Assembly (NCBI RefSeq): GCF_024721605.1
Contig: NZ_CP102630.1
Coordinates: 62,001-126,000 of the forward strand
Length of the DNA stretch: 64,000 nucleotides
Origin: Sphingomicrobium flavum
GTDB taxonomy: Bacteria > Pseudomonadota > Alphaproteobacteria > Sphingomonadales > Sphingomonadaceae
Direction: 5' to 3'
The notes below the pieces were generated by a model. That model did not search any database. It was not told the origin of the DNA and was given only the letters and a program-made list of their open reading frames with translations. Position numbers and translations under genes: made by a program. This document shows positions 33,659-43,409 of the stretch, piece by piece; position 1 is the first letter of the stretch; each line of letters starts with the position of its first letter.

Positions 33659-34444
33659 ATGACTGCTGAAGCGACCAAAACCGAACTGACACCGGAGAAA
33701 CCGGCAAGCGAGGCCAAGGACGTTGCAGTGGCCAAAGTGGCAGAAGCGGTCAACGCCGCCGAGGCCAAGGCCGTCGAAGTAAAAAGCGAAGCGAAGACCA
33801 AGGTTGCCGAGGTGAAGACCAAGGCAGCGGGGCAGGCCCGGACCGCCAAGAAGGTTGCCAGGAAGGCAGCCGTCAAGACGGCTCCCAAGGCCACGAAGGT
33901 CACGAACAAAGTGAAAAAGATTGCCGCCAAGAGCGCGCCCAAGACGGCGCCGTTGGCAGCGAAGAAAGGATTTAGCATGTTCAATTTTGATGCCAAGCAG
34001 TGGACCGGTGGTTTTGAACTTCCGACCGCCGACAAGGTCGAAGCGATGATCGCCGAAACCACCAAGAAGAATGAAGAGCTGGTCAAGAAGACCCAGGCCG
34101 CGACCGAAGAGTTTGCGGAACTGGCCAAGGCCAACATCGAAGCCATCGTCGAAGCCGGCCGCATTGCGGCGCAGGGCGCCAAGGCGATCGGCACCAAGAT
34201 GGTCGAAGACAGCCGCGAAGGCATGGAAAAGTCGGCTGACACCGTGAAGGCGCTGGCCGAAGCCAAAAGCCCGACCGAATTCTTCCAGCTGCACAGCGAA
34301 TGGGTCCGTGCGAGCTTCGACCAGATGGTCGCCGAAAGCTCCAAGCTGACCGAAAAGCTGATCAAGCTTTCGGGCGATGCCGCTCAGCCGGTCACCAGCC
34401 AGGCGAGCGTCAACGCTGAAAAAGTTAAGGCTCTGATGGCCTAA
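33659..34444 (+). CDS. Phasin with histone-H1-like Lys/Ala N-terminal tail
   Basis: 261 residues. The C-terminal two-thirds (from about 105, FNFDAKQWTGGF) is an amphipathic helical phasin domain, with EFFQLHSEWVRASFDQMVAESSKLTEK typical of alphaproteobacterial PhaP. The N-terminal 104 residues are low complexity: 1-46 acidic/Ala-rich, 47-103 rich in Lys, Ala and Thr with about 18 basic and 1 acidic residue, like eukaryotic histone H1 or the DNA-binding tail of PhaF/PhaM. It should coat PHA granules and may tether them to the nucleoid. ATG 33659 has a strong GAAGGAGA site; the frame further up to 33608 lies inside the promoter. Confidence 0.9.
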   Translation: MTAEATKTELTPEKPASEAKDVAVAKVAEAVNAAEAKAVEVKSEAKTKVAEVKTKAAGQARTAKKVARKAAVKTAPKATKVTNKVKKIAAKSAPKTAPLAAKKGFSMFNFDAKQWTGGFELPTADKVEAMIAETTKKNEELVKKTQAATEEFAELAKANIEAIVEAGRIAAQGAKAIGTKMVEDSREGMEKSADTVKALAEAKSPTEFFQLHSEWVRASFDQMVAESSKLTEKLIKLSGDAAQPVTSQASVNAEKVKALMA

Positions 34445-34493
34445 CTTATCGTAGCGTTTGTCGGGCGGTGCTTATCATCCGCCCGGTGAGTTT

Positions 34494-34539
34494 GAAGCGG
34501 TCGTCCGGCCTCCCTGTGCCGGGCGGCCGCTTCCTTTTT
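34494..34539 (+). terminator. Rho-independent terminator after the phasin gene
   Basis: GAAGCGGTCGTCCGGC and GCCGGGCGGCCGCTTC form a 16-bp stem with two G-U pairs around an 8-nt loop, followed by CTTTTTC. It lies 50 nt after the phasin stop, ahead of clpS. Confidence 0.85.
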
Positions 34540-34600
34540 CGGGACAGTGGGGAGCCTCAACGCTTGAAGCACGTTCCGATCATGCCATATTTGAGCAGAC

Positions 34601-34951
34601 ATGATGATTCTTGACGATGCGATCCTGATGGCCGGCAAGGCCGATGATGGCGACGACCTTGATACGGGCGTTGCCACCAAGACGCGTGCCAAGACCAAGA
34701 AGCCCAGCAATTACAAGGTGTTGATGCTGAATGACGATTATACGCCGATGGAATTCGTCGTGCTCGTCCTGCAGCGTTATTTCAATATGGGCACTGAAGA
34801 TGCGACCCGCGTGATGCTGCAGGTCCATCAGCAGGGGGTCGCCGTTTGTGGCGTTTTCACCTATGAGGTGGCCGAAACCAAGGTTGCCCAGGTCATGGAT
34901 TTCGCGCGCCAGAACGAACATCCGCTGCAATGCACGCTGGAGAAGGCCTAG
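34601..34951 (+). CDS. clpS: ATP-dependent Clp protease adaptor ClpS
   Basis: 116 residues: a disordered, charged N-terminus followed by the ClpS core with [19 protein letters not shown], the N-degron pocket and ClpA-contact segment, and [23 protein letters not shown]. It delivers N-end-rule substrates to ClpAP. Start could be ATG 34601, 34604 or 34628; the disordered N-terminus gives no help in choosing. Confidence 0.92.
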   Translation: MMILDDAILMAGKADDGDDLDTGVATKTRAKTKKPSNYKVLMLNDDYTPMEFVVLVLQRYFNMGTEDATRVMLQVHQQGVAVCGVFTYEVAETKVAQVMDFARQNEHPLQCTLEKA

Positions 34952-34987
34952 TCTTGCGCTAAGCGGCGGGGGCGCTAAAGCCTCTTC

Positions 34988-36271
34988 ATGGACTCAATCT
35001 GGATACAAGGCGGCCAGCGGCTGGAGGGGAAGATCCCCATTTCCGGCGCCAAGAATGCCGTGCTCACCCTCATCCCCTGCGCGCTGCTGACGGAGGAAAA
35101 GCTTAGCCTTGGCAATCTGCCGCGGCTGGCGGACGTCGACAGCTTTTCGCACCTGATGAACGAATTGGGCGTGGCGACTGCCTTTGCCGGGCGTCGCAGC
35201 GGCGAGCACAGCCGCAAGATGACGCTGGATGCCAGCCATATCGACAGCACGGTCGCGCCCTACGAGCTGGTGCGCAAGATGCGTGCGTCCATCCTGGTGC
35301 TCGGCCCGATGCTGGCGCGCATGGGCGAGGCGACCGTCTCGCTGCCCGGTGGTTGCGCCATCGGCGACCGTCCGATCGACCTGCACCTGAAGGCGCTCGA
35401 AGCCATGGGGGCGGAGATCGAACTGGCGGCGGGCTATGTGAAGGCAACCGCGCCCAAGGGCAAATTGCCCGGCGGCGATTTCGAATTTCCCGTGGTCTCG
35501 GTCGGCGCGACCGAAAATGCGGTTATGGCGGCGACGCTGACCAGCGGCACGACCCAATTGTTCAATGCCGCGCGCGAACCCGAAATCATTGATCTGTGCA
35601 ATTGCCTGGTGGCGATGGGCGCGAACATCGAGGGAATCGGCTCTTCGCACCTCGTGATTACGGGCGTCGAGGCGCTGCACGGTGCCGATTATGACGTGAT
35701 GCCCGACCGGATCGAGGCGGGCAGCTATGCCTGCGCGGCGGGGATTACCGGCGGGTCGATCGAACTGGTCGGCGCGCGCGCTTCGGACATGCTGGCGACC
35801 ACCAATGCGCTGGCGGCGGCGGGGCTGCTGACCGAATTTACCGAAGAAGGGCTGAAGGTCACCGCGACCGGCAAATTGCGCCCGCTCGCCATTTCGACCG
35901 CGCCTTATCCCGGCTTTGCGACCGACATGCAGGCGCAGTTCATGGCGATGCTGACCATGGCCGAAGGCGACAGCTTCCTTGAAGAGACCATCTTCGAGAA
36001 TCGCTACATGCACGTGCCCGAATTGCGGCGGATGGGCGCGGTGATCGAAACGCGCGGGCGCAGCGCCATCGTGCGCGGGGTCGAAAAATTGACCGGCGCC
36101 GAAGTGATGGCGACCGACCTTCGCGCCTCGATGAGCCTGGTGCTGGCGGGCCTTCGCGCCGAGGGCGAGACCGAAGTGCTGCGCGTCTACCATCTCGACC
36201 GCGGCTATGAGCGGCTGGAAGAGAAATTGGCCGGCGTGGGCGCGACCATCGAGCGGCGCTCGAAGGGGTAG
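34988..36271 (+). CDS. murA: UDP-N-acetylglucosamine 1-carboxyvinyltransferase
   Basis: 427 residues of the EPSP-synthase fold. The N-terminal [19 protein letters not shown] and the catalytic-loop segment [18 protein letters not shown] are diagnostic, with Cys123 the residue that fosfomycin alkylates; further repeats include [10 protein letters not shown] and the C-terminal [14 protein letters not shown]. It transfers enolpyruvate from PEP to UDP-GlcNAc, the first committed step of peptidoglycan synthesis. It stands 36 nt after clpS. Confidence 0.95.
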   Translation: MDSIWIQGGQRLEGKIPISGAKNAVLTLIPCALLTEEKLSLGNLPRLADVDSFSHLMNELGVATAFAGRRSGEHSRKMTLDASHIDSTVAPYELVRKMRASILVLGPMLARMGEATVSLPGGCAIGDRPIDLHLKALEAMGAEIELAAGYVKATAPKGKLPGGDFEFPVVSVGATENAVMAATLTSGTTQLFNAAREPEIIDLCNCLVAMGANIEGIGSSHLVITGVEALHGADYDVMPDRIEAGSYACAAGITGGSIELVGARASDMLATTNALAAAGLLTEFTEEGLKVTATGKLRPLAISTAPYPGFATDMQAQFMAMLTMAEGDSFLEETIFENRYMHVPELRRMGAVIETRGRSAIVRGVEKLTGAEVMATDLRASMSLVLAGLRAEGETEVLRVYHLDRGYERLEEKLAGVGATIERRSKG

Positions 36272-36277
36272 TGCCCG

Positions 36278-36943
36278 GTGGCCTTCGAGAAGGTCGGACA
36301 TGCTCTTTTCCCGCAAGCGCTTAGCGCCGAAGCATTATCGGCGGCGCGGCAGCATTTCGATGCCTTGCAAGTTGGTGCCGGACGGCGACTTCACAATGCC
36401 TGCGCATTTGGCCAGCTGCTAGGCGCGGACGGAGACATTGGCCGGGTCGCCAAGGCTCTGCTGGGACAAGATGCGCGGCCCGTTCGCCTGGTCCTGTTCA
36501 ACAAAACTGGCGAGCATAATTGGGCGGTTGGATGGCATCAGGACCGCGTGATCGCTGTTCAACGGCGTGCGGACGTGGCGGGCTTTGACCATTGGACAGT
36601 CAAGGACGGCCAGCTGCATGTGAAGCCGCCTTTCGACTTGCTGAGCCAGATGGTCACCTTGCGGGTCCATCTCGATCCCGTCGATGGCGAGAATGCGCCG
36701 CTCAAGGTTGTCGATGGTTCGCACCGGCTGGGTGCGTTGACCAAGGCCGAAGTGGCTGTGCACGCGGCGCGCAGCAGCGTCACGACCTGCCACGCCGATG
36801 CAGGCGACATCTGGGCATATCGAACGCCTATCCTTCATTCCTCCGAAGTGAGCCGCTCGCTGGCGCCACGCCGGACGATCCAGATCGACTATGCTGCAAG
36901 CCAGCCGGGCGGCGGCCTTCAATGGGCATTTCCGGATAGCTGA
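36278..36943 (+). CDS. Phytanoyl-CoA dioxygenase (PhyH)-like Fe(II)/2-oxoglutarate oxygenase
   Basis: 221 residues. The facial triad can be read as His87 and Asp89 in GWHQDR with the distal His in TPILHSSEVS, and Arg about ten residues later (RRTIQIDY) to bind 2-oxoglutarate. GSHRLG lies between. It would hydroxylate an unidentified small molecule. Start is GTG 36278, 6 nt after murA. No pathway context is apparent. Confidence 0.8.
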   Translation: MAFEKVGHALFPQALSAEALSAARQHFDALQVGAGRRLHNACAFGQLLGADGDIGRVAKALLGQDARPVRLVLFNKTGEHNWAVGWHQDRVIAVQRRADVAGFDHWTVKDGQLHVKPPFDLLSQMVTLRVHLDPVDGENAPLKVVDGSHRLGALTKAEVAVHAARSSVTTCHADAGDIWAYRTPILHSSEVSRSLAPRRTIQIDYAASQPGGGLQWAFPDS

Positions 36944-37115
36944 GCGCGGCCCGACCGATCGAAAACGGGGGGTCGTCAACTTCGTCAACTTCAGCCGTCC
37001 GGCGCTGTGTCCGCGCCGTAGATTTTCGTGTTGGTGCTGGATCGACGAATCAAAGAACGGGACGCAGCCAAGCAGGTGAAATCCTACTTGTCTCCTACAA
37101 TCGGCTTCCCTTCAT

Positions 37116-37213
37116 CCGTCGCCCCTGCGCAGGCAGGTGCCTATGTCGGCGTGGCAGGTGGCGGCGTTGTGCAGGTGAGATGGCATGGGTCCCTGCCTGC
37201 GCAGGGACGACGG
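37116..37213. repeat. Second family of inverted repeat, intergenic
   Basis: CCGTCGCCCCTGCGCAGGCAG (37116-37136) and its reverse complement (37193-37213) pair with one mismatch; extending each arm by one base makes 22 nt. The 54-nt spacer contains GTGGCAGGTGGCGG and AGGTGAGATGG. It sits in the 281-nt gap between the PhyH-like gene and DUF445 (36944-37224). It differs in sequence from the repeat at 26032, so two extragenic palindrome families are present. Confidence 0.8.
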
Positions 37214-37224
37214 GGGGGGTAGGA

Positions 37225-38505
37225 CTACAACCCTAATACGTCGAGTGCATGAATGCAGGCGCCCACCAGGCCGCCCACCAGCGTACCGTTGATGCGGATA
37301 TATTGGAGGTCGCGGCCGACGGCGGCTTCGAGGCGGTCGGTGATGGTCTTGGCGTCCCAGCCGCGAATGGTGTCGCTGACCAGCTTGACGATATTGTCGC
37401 CATAGCTGGCGGCCAGGCCGACGATGGCGCGGCGGGCGAAGAGGTTGATGCCGGCCTTCAGGCGTTCGTCCGATTCCAGCGTGTGACCGGCATTGGCGAT
37501 GACCTTGCCCAGCTCGCCCGCCATGGCGGCATCGGGGTTCTTGGCGCCCTTGATGATGGCGGCGCGGGCCTGTTGCCACAGGCCGTCCAGCCATAGGCCG
37601 ACCGACTGGTTCTCGATGAGCTGTTCCTTCCAGCGCTCGACCTTGGCCATGGTTTCGGGGTTGGTCTGGAGATCGTTGGCCAGCTTGGCCATTTCCAATT
37701 CGGCTTTATGGCGCACCGGATGGGCGGGATCGGCCTCCATGTCGAGCGCGAGCTTGCGCAGCCCGTCCATGATGGCGTTGGCGAGCTTGTCATCGAGGCT
37801 GGCGAGGCGCAGCACCCAGCTGACGCGGTCGCGCACCATGTCGCGGATCATGCCTTCATTGCTGTCGAGCGTGCGCGCCAGCCAGCGGATGGCGGCCTCC
37901 AGCAGCGGCAGGTGGCGATCTTCATTGATGGCCTGGGCCAGCGCGCGGCCGATCAGCGGGGAGACCTGCATTTCCTTGAGGCGGCGCGCGGTGGCCGATT
38001 TGACGATGCCGCCAAGGCGTTCATCACCGAGGCTTTCGGCCAGGTCGGCGATCAGGCGGCTTGCGCCGCCGCGAATCCGGCTTTCCTGGCCTGCAGGGGC
38101 CTTGAGGAAGCGGCCAGCCGCGCCGGCAAGGTCGAGCCGGTGCATGCGCCGCGCAACGACGCGGGGGACAAGGAAATTGGTCCGGATGAAGTTGGCGAGC
38201 GTATCGCCGATGCGATCCTTGTTCTTGGGAATGATCGCGGTGTGCGGGATGGGCAGGCCGAGCGGATGGCGAAACAGCGCGGTGACCGCGAACCAGTCTG
38301 CCAGACCGCCGACCATCGCCGCTTCGGCGAAGGCCTTGATCCAGCCGAGCGCAGGATAAGCCGGTTCGTAGGCGCGCGCGGTGAAAAAGGAGATCGCCAT
38401 CAGCACCAGTAGCCCGGTGGCGATCAGCTTCATGCCCGCCGCGCCCTTTTGCGCGACATTGAACTTGCCGTTGGGTGCGGGGGCGGGGACGCTCATCGTC
38501 CCCAC
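37225..38505 (-). CDS. DUF445 family membrane protein
   Basis: 426 residues. Two N-terminal membrane helices flank YEPAYPALGWIKAFAEAAMVGGLADWFAVTALFRHPLGLPIPHTAIIPKNKDRI, the DUF445 hallmark; a long helical cytoplasmic domain follows and a final hydrophobic segment contains NGTLVGGLVGACIH. Function unknown; family members are suspected envelope-associated proteins. The 281-nt gap downstream contains the inverted repeat. Confidence 0.87.
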   Translation of the reverse strand: MGTMSVPAPAPNGKFNVAQKGAAGMKLIATGLLVLMAISFFTARAYEPAYPALGWIKAFAEAAMVGGLADWFAVTALFRHPLGLPIPHTAIIPKNKDRIGDTLANFIRTNFLVPRVVARRMHRLDLAGAAGRFLKAPAGQESRIRGGASRLIADLAESLGDERLGGIVKSATARRLKEMQVSPLIGRALAQAINEDRHLPLLEAAIRWLARTLDSNEGMIRDMVRDRVSWVLRLASLDDKLANAIMDGLRKLALDMEADPAHPVRHKAELEMAKLANDLQTNPETMAKVERWKEQLIENQSVGLWLDGLWQQARAAIIKGAKNPDAAMAGELGKVIANAGHTLESDERLKAGINLFARRAIVGLAASYGDNIVKLVSDTIRGWDAKTITDRLEAAVGRDLQYIRINGTLVGGLVGACIHALDVLGL

Positions 38506-38527
38506 CTTAGCGAGTTATGCCCTGCTG

Positions 38528-41500
38528 TCACTCGGAAGGCAGCGGTTTGTGACCCCCGTCGCCTTCGATATGGGCGCGCGGTCCGCCTTCGGGAAGCAGC
38601 GGATGCTTGTCCGAATTGACGAGGCCGCCCAACTTCTTACCGAGCCAGCGTTCGACATCGATGGCGAGGCTGAAGAAGGCAGGGACGAGGAGCAGCGTCA
38701 GCACGGTCGAGAAGACCAGCCCGCCGATCACGGTATAGCCCATCGGCGCACGCCAGCTGCCATCGCCGTGCAGCGACAGCGCAATCGGGATCATGCCCGC
38801 GACCATGGCCACCGTGGTCATCACGATGGGCTGGGCGCGCTTATGCCCAGCTTCCCAGATGGCCTCGTCCTTTTCCATCCCGCCATTCATCATCTCGAGC
38901 GCGAAATCGACCAGCAGGATCGAATTTTTGGCGACGATACCAAGCAGCATGAGCAGCCCGATATAGACCGGCAGCGACACGGCCATGCCCGCCAGGTGCA
39001 GCATGACGGCGGCGCCGATGGGAGCGAGGAGGAGCGAGCCCATATTGACGAAGGGCGCGAGGAAGCGGCGGTAGAGCAGGACCAGCACACCGAACACCAG
39101 GAGCACGCCCGAGAGGACGGCGATGACGAAGTTCTGGATCAGTTCCTGCTGCCATTTCTCGGCGCCCAGATTGAGGCGCTGCACGCCCTGCGGCATATTC
39201 TGCACCGACGGGAGCTCGTCGATCACCTTCCAGGCATCGGAGGAGACCAGGCCCGGCGCAAGATCGGCGCCGATCGCGATGCGGCGCAGCTGGTTGGTGC
39301 GCTGGATCGTGGTGGCGCCCGCGCCGAACCCAATATCGGCGACCGCGCGCAGCGGCACCGACCCGCCATTGGCGGTGGGAACCGGCAGGTTGGTCAGCGT
39401 ATCGAGATCGCGGCGATCATTTTCCGACAGCGCGACCTTGATCGGGATCTGGCGGTCCGACAGCGAGAATTTGGCGCTGTTCTGGTCAATTTCACCCAGC
39501 GTGGCGATGCGGATCGTCTGGCTGAGCGCGGTCGTGGTTACGCCAAGATCGGCGGCCAGGTCGAAGCGCGGGGTGATGGTGATTTCCGGACGGATATCGT
39601 CGCCCAGCACGCGCGGCGCGACGAAGGCGTCATTCTCGCTCATCTCAGCCGCGATCTTGTAGGCGGTGTCTTCGAGAAGCTCGGGGTTGGACGAGCCGAG
39701 GTAGAAGGTCAGCGCCTGACCCGACCCGCCCGGACCGCCGCCGCCCTGGCTCTGGAAGTTGACGCGTGCATCAGGAATCGCGGCAAGCTGCGGGGCGAGC
39801 TCGCGCTCGACCTCGGTCGAGGTCATGTCGCGATCCTCGATCAGCTTCACATTGACATAGCCCGAATTGGTGAAGGTGCGCTCGAACACGGTTTCGACCG
39901 CCGGGTGGGCGAGCACCATGTTGGCGGCCTCATGCACCACTTCCTGCGTCTGTTCGAGCGTGGCGCCCGGCGGCATGGAAATGCGCACGGTGCGCTCATT
40001 GAGGTCGAGATCGGGCTGGAACTGCTGGGGCAGGGTGGCGAACAGCACGATGGTGGCAACCAGCGTGCCGATGCCCCCCAGGACCGCAGCCCAGCGATGC
40101 TTCAGCGTCCAGCTGAGAATATCGAGATATTTGCGCATCCACACGCCATTGGCATGCTCGGCCTCGCCCTTGGCGCGCAGGAAATAGGCCGCCATCAAGG
40201 GCGTGATCATGCGCGCGACCAGCAGGCTGACGATCACCGCCAGCACCACGGTATAGCCGAAATTCTTGAAGAACTGGCCCGAAATGCCGGGCATGAGCGC
40301 CACCGGAAGGAAGACCGCGACGATGGTCATGGTGGTGGCGACCACCGCCAGCCCGATTTCATCGGCGGCGTCGATCGATGCCTGATAGGCGGTCTTGCCC
40401 ATGCGCATATGTCTGACGATATTCTCGATCTCCACGATCGCATCGTCGACCAGCACCCCCGCCACCAGCGCGAGCGCGAGGAGCGAGAGGAAATTGAGGT
40501 TGATGGACATCAGGTCCATGAAGAAGAAGGCCGGGATCGCCGAAAGCGGGATGGCGACGGCGGCGATGACCGTGGCGCGCAAATCGCGAAGGAACAGGAA
40601 GACGACGAGGACGGCCAGCAGTGCGCCCTCGATCAGCGCCTGCATGGACGAGTTATACTGGCCCTTGGTATAGACGACGCTGTTGTTGATTTCGTTGAAG
40701 GAGACGCGCGGGTCTTCCTCCGCAATCTTGTTCAGTTCTTCCCAGGCGGCATCATAAACGGTGATGTCGCTGGCGCCCTTGGCGCGGTTGAAGGCGAAGA
40801 CGACGACTTCCTGTCCGTTCATTCGTGCCAGACTGGTCTGTTCGGACGCGCCGTCGCGCACTTCGGCGATGTCGCGCAGGCGCACCACGCGGCCATTGCC
40901 CGCCGCGATCTGCTTGTCGCCCAGCTGGGCGGCGGTTTCGGCATTGCCGAGGACGCGGACCGACTGGCGCGACCCGGCAATTTCGGTGAGGCCGCCGGCG
41001 GCGTCGACATTGTTCTGGCGCAGCTGGGCGTTGACCTGCGCGGCGGTGAGGCCTTGGGCCTGCAGCGCTTCGGGGCGCAGGAGAACCCGGATTTCTCGGT
41101 TGACCCCGCCGAAGCGGCTAACTTCCGCCAGTCCGTCGATGCTGAGCAGGCGGCGGCTAACGGTATCGTCGACATACCAGCTCAATTCCTCGAGCGTCAT
41201 GTCGGTGGTGTTGATGGCGATAAAGGACAGGCTGTCACCGCTGATGTCGACGCGGCTGACGCGCGGCTCGAGGATGCCGCCGGGCAGGTCTCCGCGAATC
41301 TGCGCGATGGCATCGCGCACATCGTTGACCGCGCGGTCGGTATCGGTGCCAATGGCGAACTGGACGAAGGTATTGGACGAGCCTTCGTTGACGGAGCTGT
41401 TGATTTCGTCGACCCCGTCGACCCCGCGCAGCGCGGCTTCCACGCGCTGGGTGATCTGGTTTTCCATTTCCACCGGGGCAGCGCCCGGCTGGACGATGGT

Positions 41501-41650
41501 CACGCTGGCCGCGGGAAAATCGATATCCGGATTATCGGTCACTTCCATGGTGGCAAAGCTGATCAGCCCGGCCAGCGTCAGTGCCACGAACAGCACGATC
41601 GGCGGGACCGGGTTGCGAATGCTCCAGGCAGAGATATTCCGGAAATTCAT
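38528..41650 (-). CDS. RND-family efflux transporter permease
   Basis: 1040 residues, twelve transmembrane helices and two large periplasmic loops, the RND (HAE1) plan. FRNISAWSIRNPVPPIVLF starts the protein; the proton-relay helix 4 carries LALVAGVLVDDAIVEIENIVRHM and helix 10 GIVAKNSILLVDFALEM. RND pumps export drugs or metabolites using the proton gradient. The adaptor gene is directly upstream. No outer-membrane channel gene is in the window. Substrate unknown. Confidence 0.92.
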   Translation of the reverse strand: MNFRNISAWSIRNPVPPIVLFVALTLAGLISFATMEVTDNPDIDFPAASVTIVQPGAAPVEMENQITQRVEAALRGVDGVDEINSSVNEGSSNTFVQFAIGTDTDRAVNDVRDAIAQIRGDLPGGILEPRVSRVDISGDSLSFIAINTTDMTLEELSWYVDDTVSRRLLSIDGLAEVSRFGGVNREIRVLLRPEALQAQGLTAAQVNAQLRQNNVDAAGGLTEIAGSRQSVRVLGNAETAAQLGDKQIAAGNGRVVRLRDIAEVRDGASEQTSLARMNGQEVVVFAFNRAKGASDITVYDAAWEELNKIAEEDPRVSFNEINNSVVYTKGQYNSSMQALIEGALLAVLVVFLFLRDLRATVIAAVAIPLSAIPAFFFMDLMSINLNFLSLLALALVAGVLVDDAIVEIENIVRHMRMGKTAYQASIDAADEIGLAVVATTMTIVAVFLPVALMPGISGQFFKNFGYTVVLAVIVSLLVARMITPLMAAYFLRAKGEAEHANGVWMRKYLDILSWTLKHRWAAVLGGIGTLVATIVLFATLPQQFQPDLDLNERTVRISMPPGATLEQTQEVVHEAANMVLAHPAVETVFERTFTNSGYVNVKLIEDRDMTSTEVERELAPQLAAIPDARVNFQSQGGGGPGGSGQALTFYLGSSNPELLEDTAYKIAAEMSENDAFVAPRVLGDDIRPEITITPRFDLAADLGVTTTALSQTIRIATLGEIDQNSAKFSLSDRQIPIKVALSENDRRDLDTLTNLPVPTANGGSVPLRAVADIGFGAGATTIQRTNQLRRIAIGADLAPGLVSSDAWKVIDELPSVQNMPQGVQRLNLGAEKWQQELIQNFVIAVLSGVLLVFGVLVLLYRRFLAPFVNMGSLLLAPIGAAVMLHLAGMAVSLPVYIGLLMLLGIVAKNSILLVDFALEMMNGGMEKDEAIWEAGHKRAQPIVMTTVAMVAGMIPIALSLHGDGSWRAPMGYTVIGGLVFSTVLTLLLVPAFFSLAIDVERWLGKKLGGLVNSDKHPLLPEGGPRAHIEGDGGHKPLPSE

Positions 41651-41655
41651 GCTAC

Positions 41656-42888
41656 TTATTCCTCGGTTGCGGCGGCGCGCTGGGGCAGGACCTTCTGCCC
41701 CGGGGTCAGGAAGCTGCCGGCGCGGGCGACGACGGCCTCGGTGCCGTCAATGCCCTCGCGGATGGTGGCGCCGCGATCGTCGACATTGCCGACGACCACA
41801 TCGCGCCGCACGACCTCATTGTCGGCGTTGACGATATAGACATAATTGCCGTTGGCATCGGCGAGCACTGCCGACTGGGGCAGCAGCGGGGCGTTGGTTA
41901 CGCCGCTCTCGATGGTGGCTTCGGCAAAGCCTCCGGGGCGAATCGCGCCGTCGAACGGGATGGCAATGCGCACTTCACCCTGGCGCGTCTGCGGATCGAT
42001 GATCGGCGAAATCTGCCAGATGCGGCCTTCGAATACCTTGTCGGTACCGGTCGGGCGCACCACGGCGGGCATGCCGACCGCCAGGCTGGCCAGATCCTGC
42101 TGCGACAGCGAGGCGCGCATCTCCATCTCGCCGCCGCGGGCCATGCGGAACAGCGAGGGGGTGCCTGCGGACACGACCTGCCCGACTTCGACATTGCGGT
42201 CGAGAATCAGGCCGGAGGTGGGCGCACGCACATCGAGCTGGCCGATCTGCGCGTTGGTTGCGCCCAGCTGGGCACGGGCCACGCCGACGCGCGCGACGGC
42301 GGCCTGGTAGGCGGCCTGCTTGCGATCGATGTCGGCCTTTGAGACAAAGCCGCGTTCGACCAATTGCGCGGCGCGGTCGAGTTCGTTCTTGGCGAGATCG
42401 GCATCGGCCTGCGCAGCGGCGAGTGAGGCACGCAGCTGGGCCGCCTGCTGCGACTGGACCGAGCGGTCGATCGAGGCGAGGAGCTGGCCCTGGCGGACCC
42501 AGTCACCGCTGTCGACGAGGACGCGGGTTACGCGGCCACCCTGACCGGCAATGCCGACCGGCTGGTCGCGCCGCGCTTCGAGCGTGCCCGATGCGGTCAC
42601 CGCGCGCGACACTTCGCTGTTGCCGGGTACGATCACGGTAACGGTGGAGGCCTGGCGGTCTTCGTTGGCGCCTTGTGCGCCGCCGGCGGCCGCCGCATCG
42701 TCACCGCCGCGCATCATCATCGCGGCGATGACCACTGCAACCGCCACCAGCAGGCCGCCCACGATCAACGCCAGCCGCCGCCGTTTGCGCGCGGCAGCCT
42801 GCTGATCTTCGATGGCCATGTCGCCACCCTTGAAACTCGAAAACCGGTTCATGCTCATTTTCCGACCTGGCCCCATCTTGCTTCCCAT
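41656..42888 (-). CDS. RND efflux periplasmic adaptor (membrane fusion protein)
   Basis: Up to 410 residues. An N-terminal membrane anchor (RRRLALIVGGLLVAVAVVIAAMMM) is followed by the lipoyl/barrel-sandwich half (VGIAGQGGRVTRVLVDSGDWVRQGQLLASID), a coiled-coil hairpin rich in Ala/Gln/Leu, then NVEVGQVVSAGTPSLFRMA and the beta-barrel with C-terminal VLPQ. It links the permease to an outer-membrane channel. Start uncertain: ATG 42888, 42876, 42858, 42852 or 42819 are all in frame; GGAAG before 42876 is the best ribosome-site match. Confidence 0.88.
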   Translation of the reverse strand: MGSKMGPGRKMSMNRFSSFKGGDMAIEDQQAAARKRRRLALIVGGLLVAVAVVIAAMMMRGGDDAAAAGGAQGANEDRQASTVTVIVPGNSEVSRAVTASGTLEARRDQPVGIAGQGGRVTRVLVDSGDWVRQGQLLASIDRSVQSQQAAQLRASLAAAQADADLAKNELDRAAQLVERGFVSKADIDRKQAAYQAAVARVGVARAQLGATNAQIGQLDVRAPTSGLILDRNVEVGQVVSAGTPSLFRMARGGEMEMRASLSQQDLASLAVGMPAVVRPTGTDKVFEGRIWQISPIIDPQTRQGEVRIAIPFDGAIRPGGFAEATIESGVTNAPLLPQSAVLADANGNYVYIVNADNEVVRRDVVVGNVDDRGATIREGIDGTEAVVARAGSFLTPGQKVLPQRAAATEE

Positions 42889-43072
42889 TGGGAATAGGGG
42901 ACTGTGTTAACTGAATAAGTCACTTGGTGCAACAGAAAGGCCATCGCGTGCCCCATCTCCATCCCTATTCGACCAACGGTGACGTGCCACACCATGAGCG
43001 GCATGACGAGGGTGAAACGAAATCAACCGACGGGGGTTTTGCCAGTGGAACGGCCAATTTTGGGAGGCAGAT

Positions 43073-43339
43073 ATGGAATTCGTGCAGGACAATGGTGTCA
43101 TCGCCTGGATCGTCATCGGTTTGCTGGCCGGTGGTATTGCCAAATTGCTGATGCCGGGCAAGGATCCGGGCGGGTGCCTGATCACCATCCTGCTGGGCAT
43201 CGCGGGTGCCTTCCTGGCCGGATATCTGGGCCATCTTATCGGCTGGTACGAGCCGGGCGAGGGCGCGGGCTTCCTCGCTGCTATCGTCGGATCCTTCCTG
43301 ATCCTTCTGGTCTACCGCCTGTTCCTCAAGAAGCGCTGA
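43073..43339 (+). CDS. GlsB/YeaQ/YmgE-family small membrane protein
   Basis: 88 residues with three hydrophobic helices and the family glycine pattern (GLLAGGIAKLLMPGKDPGG, LLGIAGAFLAGYLG). Members are stress-induced inner-membrane proteins of unknown mechanism. A GGGAGG ribosome site lies 5 nt before the ATG. A second, diverged member is encoded at 44459-44205 on the other strand. Confidence 0.85.
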   Translation: MEFVQDNGVIAWIVIGLLAGGIAKLLMPGKDPGGCLITILLGIAGAFLAGYLGHLIGWYEPGEGAGFLAAIVGSFLILLVYRLFLKKR

Positions 43340-43409
43340 TATTCAGCCCTTGTGCAGGCAGGCGGGTCGACAGGTTTGCGATGAACCTGTCGTGTAGAGG
43401 AGACTTTCG

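Noticed and set aside
33516-33707. N-terminal extension of guanylate kinase
   Set aside because: It crosses the inverted repeat and the phasin promoter and has no kinase sequence; ATG 33515 leads directly to the family start.
34994-36316. 440-codon open frame on the minus strand
   Set aside because: Antisense shadow of murA.
38381-41839. 1152-codon open frame on the plus strand
   Set aside because: It is the complement of the RND permease gene, rich in Asp/His/Arg and lacking any recognisable domain.
42960-43072. EcfG-type (GGAAC) general-stress promoter upstream of the GlsB-type gene
   Set aside because: GGAAC is present near 43050, but no matching GTT -10 element occurs at the right distance. 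A similar GGAAC at 44536-44540 on the minus strand also lacks a good partner.
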